The notes: a model not told the origin generated them from the sequence alone. DNA of 58,887 nt from Bacteroidia bacterium (GCA_018058135.1 JAGPCK010000013.1:1-58887), one strand, 5' to 3'; shown: positions 34,830 through 44,800, counted from the first letter of the stretch. Numbers and translations: made by a program.

Positions 34830-35673
34830 TTTTTTTCTTGTATTCTGATAACAGCAAATTAAGCACAACTCCGCCAATAATCAGTGTCATTCCCAATAAA
34901 CTCATGGTCGAAAATTTTTCGTCAAACAACAGGTAGCCTATCGCTAAAGCATAGAGTGTACCCAGGTAGGTAAGTATAGAAACATTGGCAACCCTTTCCA
35001 GTTGATAGGCCTTGGTCATAAAGTACTGGCCGAACTGTGTGAAAATTCCGGTGGCAATCAACAATAACCAATCGGTTATGTTGGGAGCAGTCCAGTGGGT
35101 GAGGCTATACGGAGTAACGAAAGGTAATGTAACCAGCGGGAAATAAAATACAATTACCAAGGCATGGTCTGATTGGTTCACCTTGCGTATACAGGAGTAA
35201 GCGAACCCCGACATTAATGCAGAGAATACACCTAAACCCAACATCACCTGACTGATTCTTTCGTCAAAACCTTTTACTAAAAATACTCCGCTAAGGGAGA
35301 CTAATGTAAATATCCAGTTGCGCAGTTTTAGTTCATCATCCAGCATAAAGTGAGCAATGATGAGGGTAAAAACAGGAGATAAATACTGAATAGTAACTGC
35401 ACTGGCTAAGGGCATGTGTTGTACGGTGATCACGTAGCAGAACAAACCCGCAAAACCAGCCACTCCTCTCAACACTAACCAGCCTTTGTTATTTCCCCAG
35501 AGATTGAGATTTTGTTTTTTGATGAGATAAAACGTGATGCAGAAAGTAACAACAGAACGGATAAAAATAATCTGATGAGCAGGAATGTGGTTGAGGTACT
35601 TGATGCACAAATTCATGCCGGCATAATACACCGTTGCCTGAATCATGTACTGTACGCCTTTGCTCAATTGCAT
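34804..35673 (-). CDS. EamA/DMT-family permease
   Basis: This is a 289-residue inner-membrane transporter with ten predicted TM helices, arranged as two EamA repeats (about 10-130 and 150-280). Typical features are the N-terminal NLCIKYLNHIPAHQIIFIRS, PLASAVTIQYLSPVFTLI at the end of repeat 1, and VANVSILTYLGTLYALAIG in repeat 2. Known members export amino acids or metabolites; the substrate cannot be told. It is the first gene of a probable operon with the aldose epimerase, and a strong terminator lies just upstream (35695-35733). Confidence 0.88.
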   Translation of the reverse strand: MQLSKGVQYMIQATVYYAGMNLCIKYLNHIPAHQIIFIRSVVTFCITFYLIKKQNLNLWGNNKGWLVLRGVAGFAGLFCYVITVQHMPLASAVTIQYLSPVFTLIIAHFMLDDELKLRNWIFTLVSLSGVFLVKGFDERISQVMLGLGVFSALMSGFAYSCIRKVNQSDHALVIVFYFPLVTLPFVTPYSLTHWTAPNITDWLLLIATGIFTQFGQYFMTKAYQLERVANVSILTYLGTLYALAIGYLLFDEKFSTMSLLGMTLIIGGVVLNLLLSEYKKKNAYSSAEK

Positions 35674-35694
35674 CGGCTCGCAAGATACTATTCT

Positions 35695-35733
35695 AAAAGC
35701 AAAAAGCCCCGTTGAGCGGGGCTTTTTGCTTTT
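35695..35733 (-). terminator. strong intrinsic terminator after the lipoprotein gene at 35748
   Basis: A perfect 17-bp stem (AAAAGCAAAAAGCCCCG and its complement) has a 5-nt TTGAG loop. It is the longest terminator-type hairpin in the window and insulates the EamA operon from upstream transcription. Confidence 0.88.
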
Positions 35734-35747
35734 CCTGATGAAGTTGT

Positions 35748-36593
35748 TTATCGTAGTGTGATGGTTCTTGTGCGATCTTTGTAAGTAATTTTAGCTATGC
35801 GGTCGCAGTTTTCACCACCCATCGGGTCAAAGTCAAGTTCCATAGCATTGCCCGATGAGTTGGTTACGGTTGTTTTCCCGCTCACAATGCGTGGGCAACC
35901 TATTTTTTTCTTCAACGGGGTAAGGGTGCTAACTGTAAAGTTATTTCCTTTTCTGCTTACACCATTGGAATTGCCACGCATCAGATACACATCATCAAAA
36001 GGGTTTATAGTGCCTTCTCCTTCAACACGCTCTAGCTCTCCCACAGTTGACCATGTTACGGTACCTTCAGGGGTAATGGCGCTTCCACCGGTTACGGTAT
36101 AGGAATACTTGAAGTTGCCACTGGCATTGCCCAGGTTGGTGATGGTGCGTGTGCCGGTGTATTGAATGTCGTTTACAAAATAGTTCTGCAAGGTGATGAT
36201 AGCTTGAGAACCCTGTGTGCGGTAAGCTCCTGTAAATTCGCAGCGTATTTTACCTCTGCGGTAGTTGCCGTCATTGCACAAACAGGCATTGTTGTTAGCC
36301 GTATTGGCTGAATCGTAAAAAGTTATTTCTAGTATTTTGGGGCTACCGGTCATATTGGTGAATACCTGAGCACAACCGGGTAAAATGGAAACATTGGCTT
36401 TGCCAAAACCTTTATCATCCGCCTGGTTATCTGTCCAATCATTCACATTGGAAAATTCACCTTCCATCAACGCTTGGTCCTCTGCGGCCTCAAAAATTTC
36501 TTCGAGTTCTTCTTTGTCTCTGTTGCAAGAGGTAACCAGAATACTTCCGGAAATTAACAGGCCTCCCGCCAATAGCATAATGTATTTTTTCAT
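35748..36593 (-). CDS. lipoprotein of unknown function
   Basis: This is a 281-residue lipoprotein, taking the ATG at 36593. The signal peptide ends with LVTSC, then a very acidic stretch (NRDKEELEEIFEAAEDQA). The mature part has four further cysteines near NNACLCNDGNYRRGKIRC and looks beta-rich: repeated TGAYRTQGS, NYFVNDIQYTGTRTI and NNFTVSTLTPL segments. Similar unnamed lipoproteins are common in Bacteroidota, but no function is known to me. The reading frame is open upstream to 36668, into the end of the aminotransferase gene, but that start is unlikely. Confidence 0.75.
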   Translation of the reverse strand: MKKYIMLLAGGLLISGSILVTSCNRDKEELEEIFEAAEDQALMEGEFSNVNDWTDNQADDKGFGKANVSILPGCAQVFTNMTGSPKILEITFYDSANTANNNACLCNDGNYRRGKIRCEFTGAYRTQGSQAIITLQNYFVNDIQYTGTRTITNLGNASGNFKYSYTVTGGSAITPEGTVTWSTVGELERVEGEGTINPFDDVYLMRGNSNGVSRKGNNFTVSTLTPLKKKIGCPRIVSGKTTVTNSSGNAMELDFDPMGGENCDRIAKITYKDRTRTITLR

Positions 36594-36628
36594 ATAAGGA
36601 TGTGTTTTAATTTTACGTAAGAGTGAGT

Positions 36629-36636
36629 CAAATATA
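36629..36636 (-). promoter_or_regulatory. possible -7 element of the lipoprotein gene at 35748
   Basis: The minus strand reads TATATTTG, 35 nt before the ATG at 36593, in the short gap after the aminotransferase gene. Confidence 0.35.
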
Positions 36637-36660
36637 ATTGGTTTAATGCGCAGAGAAAAT

Positions 36661-37845
36661 TTATGCAATATTTATATTCTTCACAATAATTTCGCACGAC
36701 TGTATAATTTCTTCTTCAGAAATAATAAGCGGGGGAGCAATGCGCATTTTGTGAGAGGCAAACAGGAACCAGTCCGTGATGATTCCGTCAGCGATGCAAC
36801 GGTCAATTATTCTTTTGTTTTGTTCAAAGCTTCCCAAATCAAGGGCTAGCATCAAACCCTTGCCTGAAATGGATTGGATGGACGGATGGTGCAGGTGTTT
36901 TCTGAACAAGGCTTCTTTTGAGGCAACCTGTTGTATCAGGTTGGAGCTTTGTAATATTTTGAGCGTGGCCATGGCCGCGGCACAGCTAACCGGATGGCCG
37001 CCAAACGTAGTAATGTGCCCCAGAATAGGATTGAATGAGAAGGCTTGCATCATGTGGTGCGGGGCAATCAAAGCCCCCATGGGCATTCCACCTGCCATAC
37101 CTTTGGCCAACAGCACCATGTCGGGTACTACGTTGTACTGATGGAAAGCAAACAAACTGCCCGTTCGTCCAAAACCTGTTTGTATTTCATCAAAAATCAG
37201 TAAGGTGCCTGTTTCATCGCAACGTTTCCGGAGCTCGAGAAGGTAGGTTTGCTCAGCAGGTAAATATCCCGCCTCTCCCTGAACGGGTTCTATAAAAACA
37301 GCTGCAGTGCGCGAAGTTATTTTTGCCAGGTCATCAGTCGTATTGAAATGAATAAAATTGATATCCGGTAGGAGGGGACGGTAAGCATTGGAAAAATAGC
37401 TGTCGCTGTTAAGACTCAACGGGCCTTGTGAACTACCGTGGTAAGCATTGTAACAAGCTACCAGTTCGGTTCTTCCTGTATAACGTTTGGCCAGCTTCAT
37501 TGCCGCATCGGTTGCCTCAGCACCGGAGTTAACAAAATAACAGGAGTTAAGTGTTGGGTGCAAAGCATCAGTCAAGGCTTTTGCAAAAAGTGTTTGCGGG
37601 GCCTGAATGTATTCCCCGTAAACCATCAAGTGCATGTATTTGTCCAGTTGCTCCTGTATGGCTTTAAGTACCTCCGGGTGTCTGTGTCCCACATTGCTCA
37701 CTCCGATACCAGAAATCAAGTCAAGGTATGACTTACCATTGGTATCGAACAAATGCACCCCTTCAGCCCGCTCAATTTCTAACATTAGAGGAGCATCGGT
37801 GGTTTGAGCCAGGTGTTGAAGAAATAGTTGCCTGTGCGTAATCAT
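36661..37845 (-). CDS. class III PLP-dependent aminotransferase (ornithine/acetylornithine type)
   Basis: This 394-residue transaminase has the fold of acetylornithine and related omega-aminotransferases. Visible landmarks are LDLISGIGVSNVGHRHP, NSGAEATDAAMKLAKRYTG (the phosphate-binding turn), LLIFDEIQTGFGRTG (the PLP Asp) and LLAKGMAGGMPMGA (the Schiff-base Lys). It ends with a small-domain EEIIQSCEIIV helix. The substrate (acetylornithine, ornithine, or another) is not decided by sequence, and no arginine genes are adjacent. The start at 37845 is preferred over 37914 because a TAnnTTTG element sits 5 nt before it and the longer form would overlap the divergent gene. Confidence 0.88.
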   Translation of the reverse strand: MITHRQLFLQHLAQTTDAPLMLEIERAEGVHLFDTNGKSYLDLISGIGVSNVGHRHPEVLKAIQEQLDKYMHLMVYGEYIQAPQTLFAKALTDALHPTLNSCYFVNSGAEATDAAMKLAKRYTGRTELVACYNAYHGSSQGPLSLNSDSYFSNAYRPLLPDINFIHFNTTDDLAKITSRTAAVFIEPVQGEAGYLPAEQTYLLELRKRCDETGTLLIFDEIQTGFGRTGSLFAFHQYNVVPDMVLLAKGMAGGMPMGALIAPHHMMQAFSFNPILGHITTFGGHPVSCAAAMATLKILQSSNLIQQVASKEALFRKHLHHPSIQSISGKGLMLALDLGSFEQNKRIIDRCIADGIITDWFLFASHKMRIAPPLIISEEEIIQSCEIIVKNINIA

Positions 37846-37850
37846 TTTGG

Positions 37851-37858
37851 CAAAGCTA
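37851..37858 (-). promoter_or_regulatory. -7 promoter element deciding the aminotransferase start
   Basis: The minus strand reads TAGCTTTG, 5 nt before the ATG at 37845 and downstream of the two alternative ATGs. This favours the short start. Confidence 0.5.
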
Positions 37859-37898
37859 CTCAGCATTTTGTTGTTATTACAATCGCTTTTGCGTTTTT

Positions 37899-39242
37899 TT
37901 GAATGGAATGCCACTAAAAACCTTGCTTAATAAACGTATTCAGGATATCCATTTCAGGGATGTATTAAAAGGCGGTATCCTCTTTATACTCTTCAGGAGC
38001 TTATCGGTTCCGGCCGGTTTTGCTTTTACCTGGTGGGTGTCGCGTTACTACGGTGCCGATGTGTTAGGAGTTTGCACGGTGTTGTTTTCCATTTGGGGAT
38101 TGGTGGAAGTTGCGGTGAACAGTAGCCTCAAACAATACATGGTGCGAAATCTGGCTAAGTTGTACCAACAACAAAATATCAGTTTGTATAATTCATCGGT
38201 TTTGCGTGTACTGCGTTTAGGTGTTGTGTTAGCCTCTGTCTTGTCCTTATTGCTGATGGTATTTTCTGACCGGGTGGCTGAGTCGTTTTTCGACAGTTCG
38301 TATGCTTCGGTAATATTTTATACAGCACCGGTATTGTTAGTGCTTAGTGTTTCCAGTATTTTGCAGGAAAACCTTCGTTTACGGGAAAAACTAAAGGCAT
38401 TTAATTTTCTTTCTCTGGCCTCTCATGGTTTATTTGCCCTACTGGTGCTTATTGTTCTGCATTATACTTTCTCGTCATTGCTCAATCCATTATGGGCACA
38501 TTTGTCAGCAGTTGTGTTTACGTTTATTCTCTCTGTACTTTTTTCTGTGGCATATTGGGATAAGGTGGATGCTATACAGGAGGATGAGCTTCCGGAAAGT
38601 TATTCTTCCATGCTTAAAATCATTGCGCCCTTGTTTGTTTCCGCTGCCGCGGCCAATGTGAGCCACCAGATTCCTTTGTTTTTTCTTAGCTATTTTCATG
38701 ATGAAAAATTGGCAGGCGTGTATGCGGTATTGTTTACTGTATCAAGGTTGGTGTCTATGCCCCTGCAGGTAATTAATTACAACATTGCCCCCAAATTTGT
38801 AGAGTTGTTGCACCGGAATAAAAAGGAGGAACTTCAAAGTTTGCTGAACAAAAACTCCCGCATGCTTACACTGGTATCAGCATTCATTTTTATAGTGATA
38901 CTTATTTTTCCTGCCAGAATTTTATCGCTGATGGGTAGTGTTTACGGAGACTATTCATTGGAGTTACTGGTATTGTGCTCAGCACAACTGGTTAATGTAT
39001 GGGCGGGTTCAGTTAATATACTAATGGTTACCTCGGGGAATGAGAAAGCACTTTCCCGTTTTAATGCCACTATGCTGCTTGCTGGCACTATTAGCGGATT
39101 AATCTTTATTTCAAAATATGCTTTGTTTGCCAGTATAGTTATACGAGCTGTGATGATGGCTGTTACCAATATAGGTTTAGGTATTTACCTGTACCGAACA
39201 TTGCACCTGCGCACCTGGTGGACAATAAAAAAGGGGACCTAA
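37899..39242 (+). CDS. polysaccharide flippase-like membrane protein (MOP superfamily)
   Basis: This is a 447-residue inner-membrane protein with about twelve TM helices. It resembles Wzx-type flippases of lipid-linked O-antigen or exopolysaccharide units: GGILFILFRSLSVPAGFAF in helix 1, YYGADVLGVCTVLFSIWGL in helix 2, and a loop MPLQVINYNIAPKFVELLHRN that is typical of the family. No glycosyltransferases are adjacent, so the substrate cannot be inferred from context. The start could also be the fourth codon. It ends just before the convergent Spy-like gene. Confidence 0.83.
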   Translation: MNGMPLKTLLNKRIQDIHFRDVLKGGILFILFRSLSVPAGFAFTWWVSRYYGADVLGVCTVLFSIWGLVEVAVNSSLKQYMVRNLAKLYQQQNISLYNSSVLRVLRLGVVLASVLSLLLMVFSDRVAESFFDSSYASVIFYTAPVLLVLSVSSILQENLRLREKLKAFNFLSLASHGLFALLVLIVLHYTFSSLLNPLWAHLSAVVFTFILSVLFSVAYWDKVDAIQEDELPESYSSMLKIIAPLFVSAAAANVSHQIPLFFLSYFHDEKLAGVYAVLFTVSRLVSMPLQVINYNIAPKFVELLHRNKKEELQSLLNKNSRMLTLVSAFIFIVILIFPARILSLMGSVYGDYSLELLVLCSAQLVNVWAGSVNILMVTSGNEKALSRFNATMLLAGTISGLIFISKYALFASIVIRAVMMAVTNIGLGIYLYRTLHLRTWWTIKKGT

Positions 39243-39269
39243 TCCCCCTTTAACCTAATTCCACTGACC

Positions 39270-39728
39270 TTACCTTCCCGGTGCGGGTGCAACGGGTCGA
39301 GCGCCTCTTCTTTCACGAATTCTTTTTAACAATTCCTTTTTGAAATCTTCTTCGGCACGGTAGAGTAAGAGTACTTTGGTAGCCGGAATAACTTTTTTTA
39401 ACTCCACTTGGTATTTTTTAGCCAGGGCCAATTGCGCTTCTTTGAAGGCAATCAGCTCATTCAGCTTTTTATCCGCTTCCTCTTCGGTGATGGATTCTGT
39501 TGTTTCCTCATCATTCATGCGGTGTTTTTTCCGCAACTCCTTCATCTCGTTTTCCAGTTTGGTGTAAACGGGCCAGAATAATTTTGCTTCCTCGGGCGTT
39601 AGTTGCAAACGTTCTGAAATGTAAGCAATGCGTAAGGCTTCTACGCGTTCTTTTTTAGGTGCCTGAGCCATAATTGCTCCCGTCCACATGATGGGCAAAA
39701 TGCTCATCAAAACTTTCATCATTTTCAT
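39270..39728 (-). CDS. Spy/CpxP-like periplasmic protein, third gene of the sigma operon
   Basis: This is a 152-residue protein with an N-terminal signal (ends AIMAQA) and an almost fully helical mature part. LQLTPEEAKLFWPVYTKLENE recalls the LTxxQ-type motifs of periplasmic heavy-metal or envelope-stress sensors related to Spy and CpxP. Its C-terminus is strongly basic (KRIRERRGARP). The start ATG overlaps the stop of the anti-sigma-like gene (ATGA), so the two are translationally coupled. With the ECF sigma gene this makes a three-gene envelope-stress-type unit. Confidence 0.75.
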   Translation of the reverse strand: MKMMKVLMSILPIMWTGAIMAQAPKKERVEALRIAYISERLQLTPEEAKLFWPVYTKLENEMKELRKKHRMNDEETTESITEEEADKKLNELIAFKEAQLALAKKYQVELKKVIPATKVLLLYRAEEDFKKELLKRIRERRGARPVAPAPGR

Positions 39729-40279
39729 ATATCATCCTCCATTAATTCTGATTCATCTAGATGTTCCAGCAGGTATTGTTCAATGGCATCACTGCTATCC
39801 TGATTGCCGCTGATGTTTTCTGCAGTTGGTTTGGTTTCAGTATATGCTTCAGCCAGTAATTCAATCCCGGCATTTTTTAGCAGGTAGGTGGTTATTTCAT
39901 CTTCGCTCAACTGTTCCATACTCACCTGTGTGGAGGTGCTTTGATTGCCTGAGCGCAAGTAAAGAAGTGCAACTCCGGATATTACCACCACCGCTGCGGC
40001 ATACTTTATAATGTTCAGGTAAACGATGCGTCCTTTTTGTTTGGCTGAACTTGTTCGGGCCATTATTTTTTCAGGCAGTTCAGCAAAATAATTTTGAGGT
40101 ATGGCGTGAGGTGCAGCATCTTTAATCAGGTGCATGGAATCCGGTACTTCTTCCCGCAGTGTATTATTTATCCGGCAAAGTATGCTTTCGGAAAGCTCAT
40201 CAAAATAACCATCGGGCACCGTAAAGGGTGATTCCTTGGACCATTGAGGTTGCTGCTTATCCGGGTTGGTGGTATTCAT
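39725..40279 (-). CDS. putative anti-sigma factor, single-pass membrane protein
   Basis: This is a 184-residue protein. The N-terminal half is cytoplasmic, with two similar segments (FTVPDGYFDELSESIL and HAIPQNYFAELPEKIM) seen in Bacteroidota proteins that sit next to ECF sigma genes. One TM helix lies at about 88-105. The acidic C-terminal part is periplasmic (EQYLLEHLDESELMEDDI). It follows the sigma gene by 32 nt and overlaps the Spy-like gene by 4 nt. The role as anti-sigma factor is inferred from gene order and topology, not from a known zinc-binding anti-sigma motif. Confidence 0.72.
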   Translation of the reverse strand: MNTTNPDKQQPQWSKESPFTVPDGYFDELSESILCRINNTLREEVPDSMHLIKDAAPHAIPQNYFAELPEKIMARTSSAKQKGRIVYLNIIKYAAAVVVISGVALLYLRSGNQSTSTQVSMEQLSEDEITTYLLKNAGIELLAEAYTETKPTAENISGNQDSSDAIEQYLLEHLDESELMEDDI

Positions 40280-40311
40280 TTGAGTATTAGAGTAAAAGAT
40301 GTTGATTTGGT

Positions 40312-40872
40312 TTAACTTTTTTGTACAAAACTTTCAATCTTTTTTACAGCATGGTGATAAGAGGCTTTTAATGCACCCACCGAAGTTCCTGTTATTTCGG
40401 CCATTTCATCGTAGGTGAGCTCATCAAAATATTTCATATTGAACACTGCACGTTGCTTATCCGGTAGGGTAAGTATGGCCAATTGTAATTTACGCTGTAT
40501 TTCATTGCCACTGAAACCATCACCGTGCGTTATTTTTGAACTCAGTTCATTGGCTGCATCATCAATGGAGCTGTAAAGAGAAGCTTTCTTTTTGTTGAGA
40601 AAGGCCAATGCCTCATTAGTGGCCACCCGAAACAACCAGGTAAATAACTTGGCCTCTTCCCTGAAATTTTCCAGATTCTCCCAGGCCTTAATAAAGGTGT
40701 TTTGGGTTACATCATCTGCATCATCATGGTCAATCACCATTCTGCGTGCGTGCCAGTATACCTTTTGCTGGTACTTCTTTATGATAGCTTCAAATGCCGC
40801 TGCCCGACTCTTTTCCTTTCGGAAAGCCTCGAGCAATTCTTTGTCGCTGGCAGTTGCTGCTATCGCATTCAT
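40312..40872 (-). CDS. ECF-type RNA polymerase sigma factor
   Basis: This is a 186-residue sigma factor. Region 2 is at about 25-95 (YWHARRMVIDHDDADDVTQNTFIKAWENL, with the core-binding DD.TQ.TF motif) and region 4 at about 130-180 (LPDKQRAVFNMKYFDELTYDEMAEITGTS, then VGALKASYHHAVKKI, the -35 recognition helix). It has no sigma-1.1 or region 3, which fits the ECF group. It is the first gene of the operon with the anti-sigma-like and Spy-like genes. The target promoters are unknown. Confidence 0.92.
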   Translation of the reverse strand: MNAIAATASDKELLEAFRKEKSRAAAFEAIIKKYQQKVYWHARRMVIDHDDADDVTQNTFIKAWENLENFREEAKLFTWLFRVATNEALAFLNKKKASLYSSIDDAANELSSKITHGDGFSGNEIQRKLQLAILTLPDKQRAVFNMKYFDELTYDEMAEITGTSVGALKASYHHAVKKIESFVQKS

Positions 40873-40943
40873 TGGGTTGTTGGATACATTATAATGCCGT
40901 TGGTTTAACGAAGATCTTTATTTTTTTCTTTACCTCACATGGC

Positions 40944-40974
40944 AAAAAAAAAGCCTCCATAAAGGAGGCCTTTT
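40944..40974 (-). terminator. intrinsic terminator after the gene at 40996
   Basis: A GCCTCC / GGAGGC stem with A/T flanks pairs AAAAGCCTCC with GGAGGCCTTTT (one mismatch) and is followed by T-rich DNA on the minus strand. Confidence 0.7.
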
Positions 40975-40995
40975 CTATAAGGTAATGTGCTGAAA

Positions 40996-41748
40996 TTAGT
41001 TCACACAAATTTTACCTGTTTTAATTACTGCTCCGTTGTTAGATTTAATTTCATAGAAATAGAATCCACGCTTGTAGTCAGCAACGTTAACGTCTAATTT
41101 GTTTTCAGAGAACATGGTTTCTTCCACTTTTTTACCGCTCAGGTCAAACATGCTTATTACTTTTTGCTCATCGTTGTTGATTTCAATGTGCAATACATCT
41201 TTTACAGGGTTAGGATAAACCTTTGTTTCGTTGGCAGCAAGGTCGTTGATACCTACAGCCCAACCGTGTTGGTTCAACCATGGAATTGTTTTAGACTTTT
41301 GGTTGTTGGCCAAAGTAGTTGATCCTTCAAAATTAAGATTAGGTCTGTTCAATGCATGAGCGATGAAAACTATGTTCACGTTGGTTGATACTAAAAAGTT
41401 TATAGAGATATTGATACTAACGCTAACGTGCATAGTGTCACCTGATGCAATTGTTCTAGGTACTGATTTTAATGCAAAAGAATTAGGATTGCTGGCACTA
41501 GGGAAACCAACTATTTTGGAGCTGCCAACAGTCATAATGAATTGATACCAGATAGAATCACCTACTGTAATGGAATCTGTTCCGTTGTTTTTAAGTACAG
41601 CGGTAAGAGTCATAGGTGTGCCGGAAGTCGAGCTTAAAAGGCTGTCTGGAGAAATGAGAGCTTCTGTTGACAAGTCAACTGTTCTTGTTTGGGCAAAGGT
41701 AAATGTGGCCAATGCCATTGAAAATGAAAGTAGTAATGCTTTTTTCAT
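40996..41748 (-). CDS. secreted protein with T9SS type A sorting domain
   Basis: This is a 250-residue protein with a signal peptide (ends ATFTFAQ). The middle (about 30-155) has TLTAVLKNNGTDSITVGD and VPRTIASGDTMHVSVSI, which resemble CARDB-like immunoglobulin folds found in adhesive surface proteins. The C-terminus (about 170-250) is a T9SS sorting domain starting KVYPNPVKDVLHIEI and ending KTGKICVN. It is predicted to be surface-attached or released, and the function is unknown. It is monocistronic with its own terminator. Confidence 0.8.
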   Translation of the reverse strand: MKKALLLSFSMALATFTFAQTRTVDLSTEALISPDSLLSSTSGTPMTLTAVLKNNGTDSITVGDSIWYQFIMTVGSSKIVGFPSASNPNSFALKSVPRTIASGDTMHVSVSINISINFLVSTNVNIVFIAHALNRPNLNFEGSTTLANNQKSKTIPWLNQHGWAVGINDLAANETKVYPNPVKDVLHIEINNDEQKVISMFDLSGKKVEETMFSENKLDVNVADYKRGFYFYEIKSNNGAVIKTGKICVN

Positions 41749-41853
41749 GTGCTGATTTTTTAATTGTATTTTAACAAATGTAATTCAATGTTACTACAAA
41801 TGAAAGCACCCCTTCACAATTTATTCATGAAATGGATGTGAATAATTCAGAAA

Positions 41854-44800
41854 TCAGGCCAGTAAGTCCAGTAACTCGTCAATGTCAAGCGACTTCACAA
41901 ACGATTCCTCTGTTTCAATGAGGTTTTCGGCCAGTTGTAGTTTGCGTTGTTGCAGCTTAAGTATTTTCTCTTCTACGGTATTGCGGGTAATGAACTTATA
42001 GGTAAACACATTGCGGGTTTGCCCTATGCGGTAGCTGCGGTCCTCAGCCTGTTTCTCCACAGCAGGGTTCCACCAGGGGTCAAGCAGAAATACATAGTCG
42101 GCTGAGACCAGATTTAGTCCCAAACCACCGGCTTTTAAAGAGATAATAAATACCTTGATGTCTTCCCGCTGGTTAAAACGGTCCACTTGCTCTGCCCTTT
42201 CCTTTTGCGGCATTTGTCCGTGCAGGTAAGCGAAGGCTATGTTTTTTTCTTCGAGCCAGGTTTTGTACAACTCCAGTTGTTTCACAAACTGTGAAAAAAC
42301 CAGCAGTTTATGTCCTTCAGCCATGGCGGTTTCTATACGTTCTGTTACTTCCTCAAATTTCCCTGATCCATGTGAGTACTCCGGGTCAATCAGTTTAGGG
42401 TGATTGGCCAGTTGCCTTAATTTGGTGAGTCCCTGTATGATGGTAAGTTTTGACTTTCCCAATCCCTGTTCTTTAATTACCTGCAGCAACTCATTGCGGT
42501 ATTGCGATTTTATGGTTTCGTATTCCGACTCCTGCTCTTCGGTCATATCGCAATGAATAATCTGCTCAATCTTGGACGGAAGGTCTTTGGCTACCTGTGT
42601 TTTTGTTCTGCGCAGTACAAAAGGATTAATGAGCGTTTTAAGTATCTTTAATTTTTTCTCGTCAGCCTGCTTCTCAATTGGAATGGTGTAGTTTTCCATA
42701 AAGCTCTGGTAATCGCCCAACAGTCCCGGGTTAATGAATGACATTTGTGACCACAACTCGGTTACGGAATTTTCTACCGGTGTACCGGTAAGTACAATTT
42801 TGTGTGCTGATTTCAGGCTCTTCACGGCTTTTGCTGCCTGAGAGTGCGGGTTTTTGATGTTCTGACTTTCATCCAGAATGATGTAGTGGAAATAGTAGTT
42901 GCGCATCATGTCCTGGTCTGAGCGCACCGTACCATACGTGGTTAATATCACATCAAAGTACCTGAACTGAGCGGCATCTTTGGTTCGGCCCACACCGGTA
43001 TGAATAAGTATTTTTAATTCGGGGGCAAATTTAGCCGCCTCATTAAACCAGTTGTAGATTAAAGAGGTAGGCACCACAATTAAGGAGGTGGTGTGTTTTC
43101 TTACTTCAGCTTCCTCAGGTTCTTTCGTTATTTTTAACTCTTCAGAGGCGTTACCTGCTGAAGTAGCATGTTGCGAGGCCATGCTGTCAAACAAAGAAAT
43201 TTGAGCAGGCTGTTTTCCATCTCCCGCAATGTTTTCATTTTCTGAATTGATAACAGTCAGGTTGGTGCCGGAGTGCTCCTTCTCGTATTGCAGCAGTGCC
43301 AGTGTCTGGATGGTTTTACCTAAACCCATGTCATCTGCCAGGCAACCACCCAGTTTGTTTTCACGTAAAAACGACAGCCAGTTGTAACCCGCCCGCTGGT
43401 AAGGGCGAAGCTCACCTTTAAACATAACAGGCAAATCAAAATCTTCGATGGTTTGGTGGTCGCGCAGGTTGCTCAGTTTCTCGCTCAGTTTTAAACTTAC
43501 TCCGTTACAATTGCTTAACTCAGTAATGAGGCCAAGGTGATAATTTTTTAAGCGTATGTTTTCTCCCGGTTCTGCATTGTCGAAAATGCTGTTGAAAGTA
43601 CTGAACCATTCATCAGGAATTACGGCCATTTCACCATTGGGCAACAGAAACTCCCTTTTGCCACGCAAAATGTGTTCTTTGAGGGATAAAAAGGAGAATT
43701 CAAACTCACCAAAACGCACTACTGCGTTTACATCAAACCAGTCGTTAAATTCTTTTACGTCAATTTTTATTTCGCGCGTACCCAGAAAATACTTCTGTCT
43801 TTCTTCTTCCTGTATTATCTTAAATCCTGATACCTCTATGTGTTCTTTGTGTAAGATAATCCAGTCGATAAATTCATATTTATTTACGGTTTCAAAAGCA
43901 GATAGGGTTTTATCATCACGCAATTTTATCTCTTTGTTTTTTAGGCGGAAAACGGAGCCCTCGGACAGCTCCAGACCAAGTGATTCCAGAAAATCTTTTT
44001 TGCTGTCTTCCCATTGCACCGACCTGCGTATGCGCTTAAAGGTATACTGGTCACCATCCTTTTCCAGCGTTACAGAAACTTTGTGTGAGTTGTGGTACAG
44101 GAACAGGTGATTGCCGTATTCAAAACACAGTTGCAGTTGGACTGTATCTTCCCAAAGGCGCACAATTTTAAGCACGGGAACGGCCTCTCTTTTTTCAGTC
44201 ACTATGTCAAATCCCTGCGCATACACATCGTACTTCTCAACCAGCGGAATCACAAATTTGCGGTAGTAATTTTCTTCAGCTGATTTGGGTACATGAATGA
44301 ACCGTTTATTGAAAAAAGGTACCAGTTTTTTGCCGTCAATGTTTTTCTGAAAATCATACACCATCTCGTCAACCAACAACCAAGCAGGTTGATTGCAGAT
44401 TAAACGGGCATTTTTAAACATGAACTCAAATCGTTCATCTTTATACTTGAGTGTAGGGAAATAACGTGTACCTTCTTCATCTCTTCTGAAATGAAAAAGT
44501 GCCGAACATTTTTCTTCGGCTATTTTCAGTTCAACGGAGCAGGGATTATTGTCGTTACCGGTTTTGAAAAGTTTTTTAGTGCGCAACAATTCCAATGCAC
44601 CTGCCAATCGCTTTTCTATAAACGGACGGATAAAATTTGCAAACAATTCAGGATCGCAGTATTTCTCAAAAAACTGAGATGGCTTTATGGGTTTGTTGTG
44701 TTTATCTACGTAAAACTTTTTAGCAATGTAATTTTGCTCTAGTTCGTCCAGCAGCTTTAGAATTTTAAAATCGGTTTCATCCATTTGTTCTCTGAAGTAG

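Noticed and set aside
39229..39252. AAGGGG / CCCCTT hairpin between the flippase and Spy-like genes
   Set aside because: Short stem partly inside the flippase gene; too weak to call a terminator.
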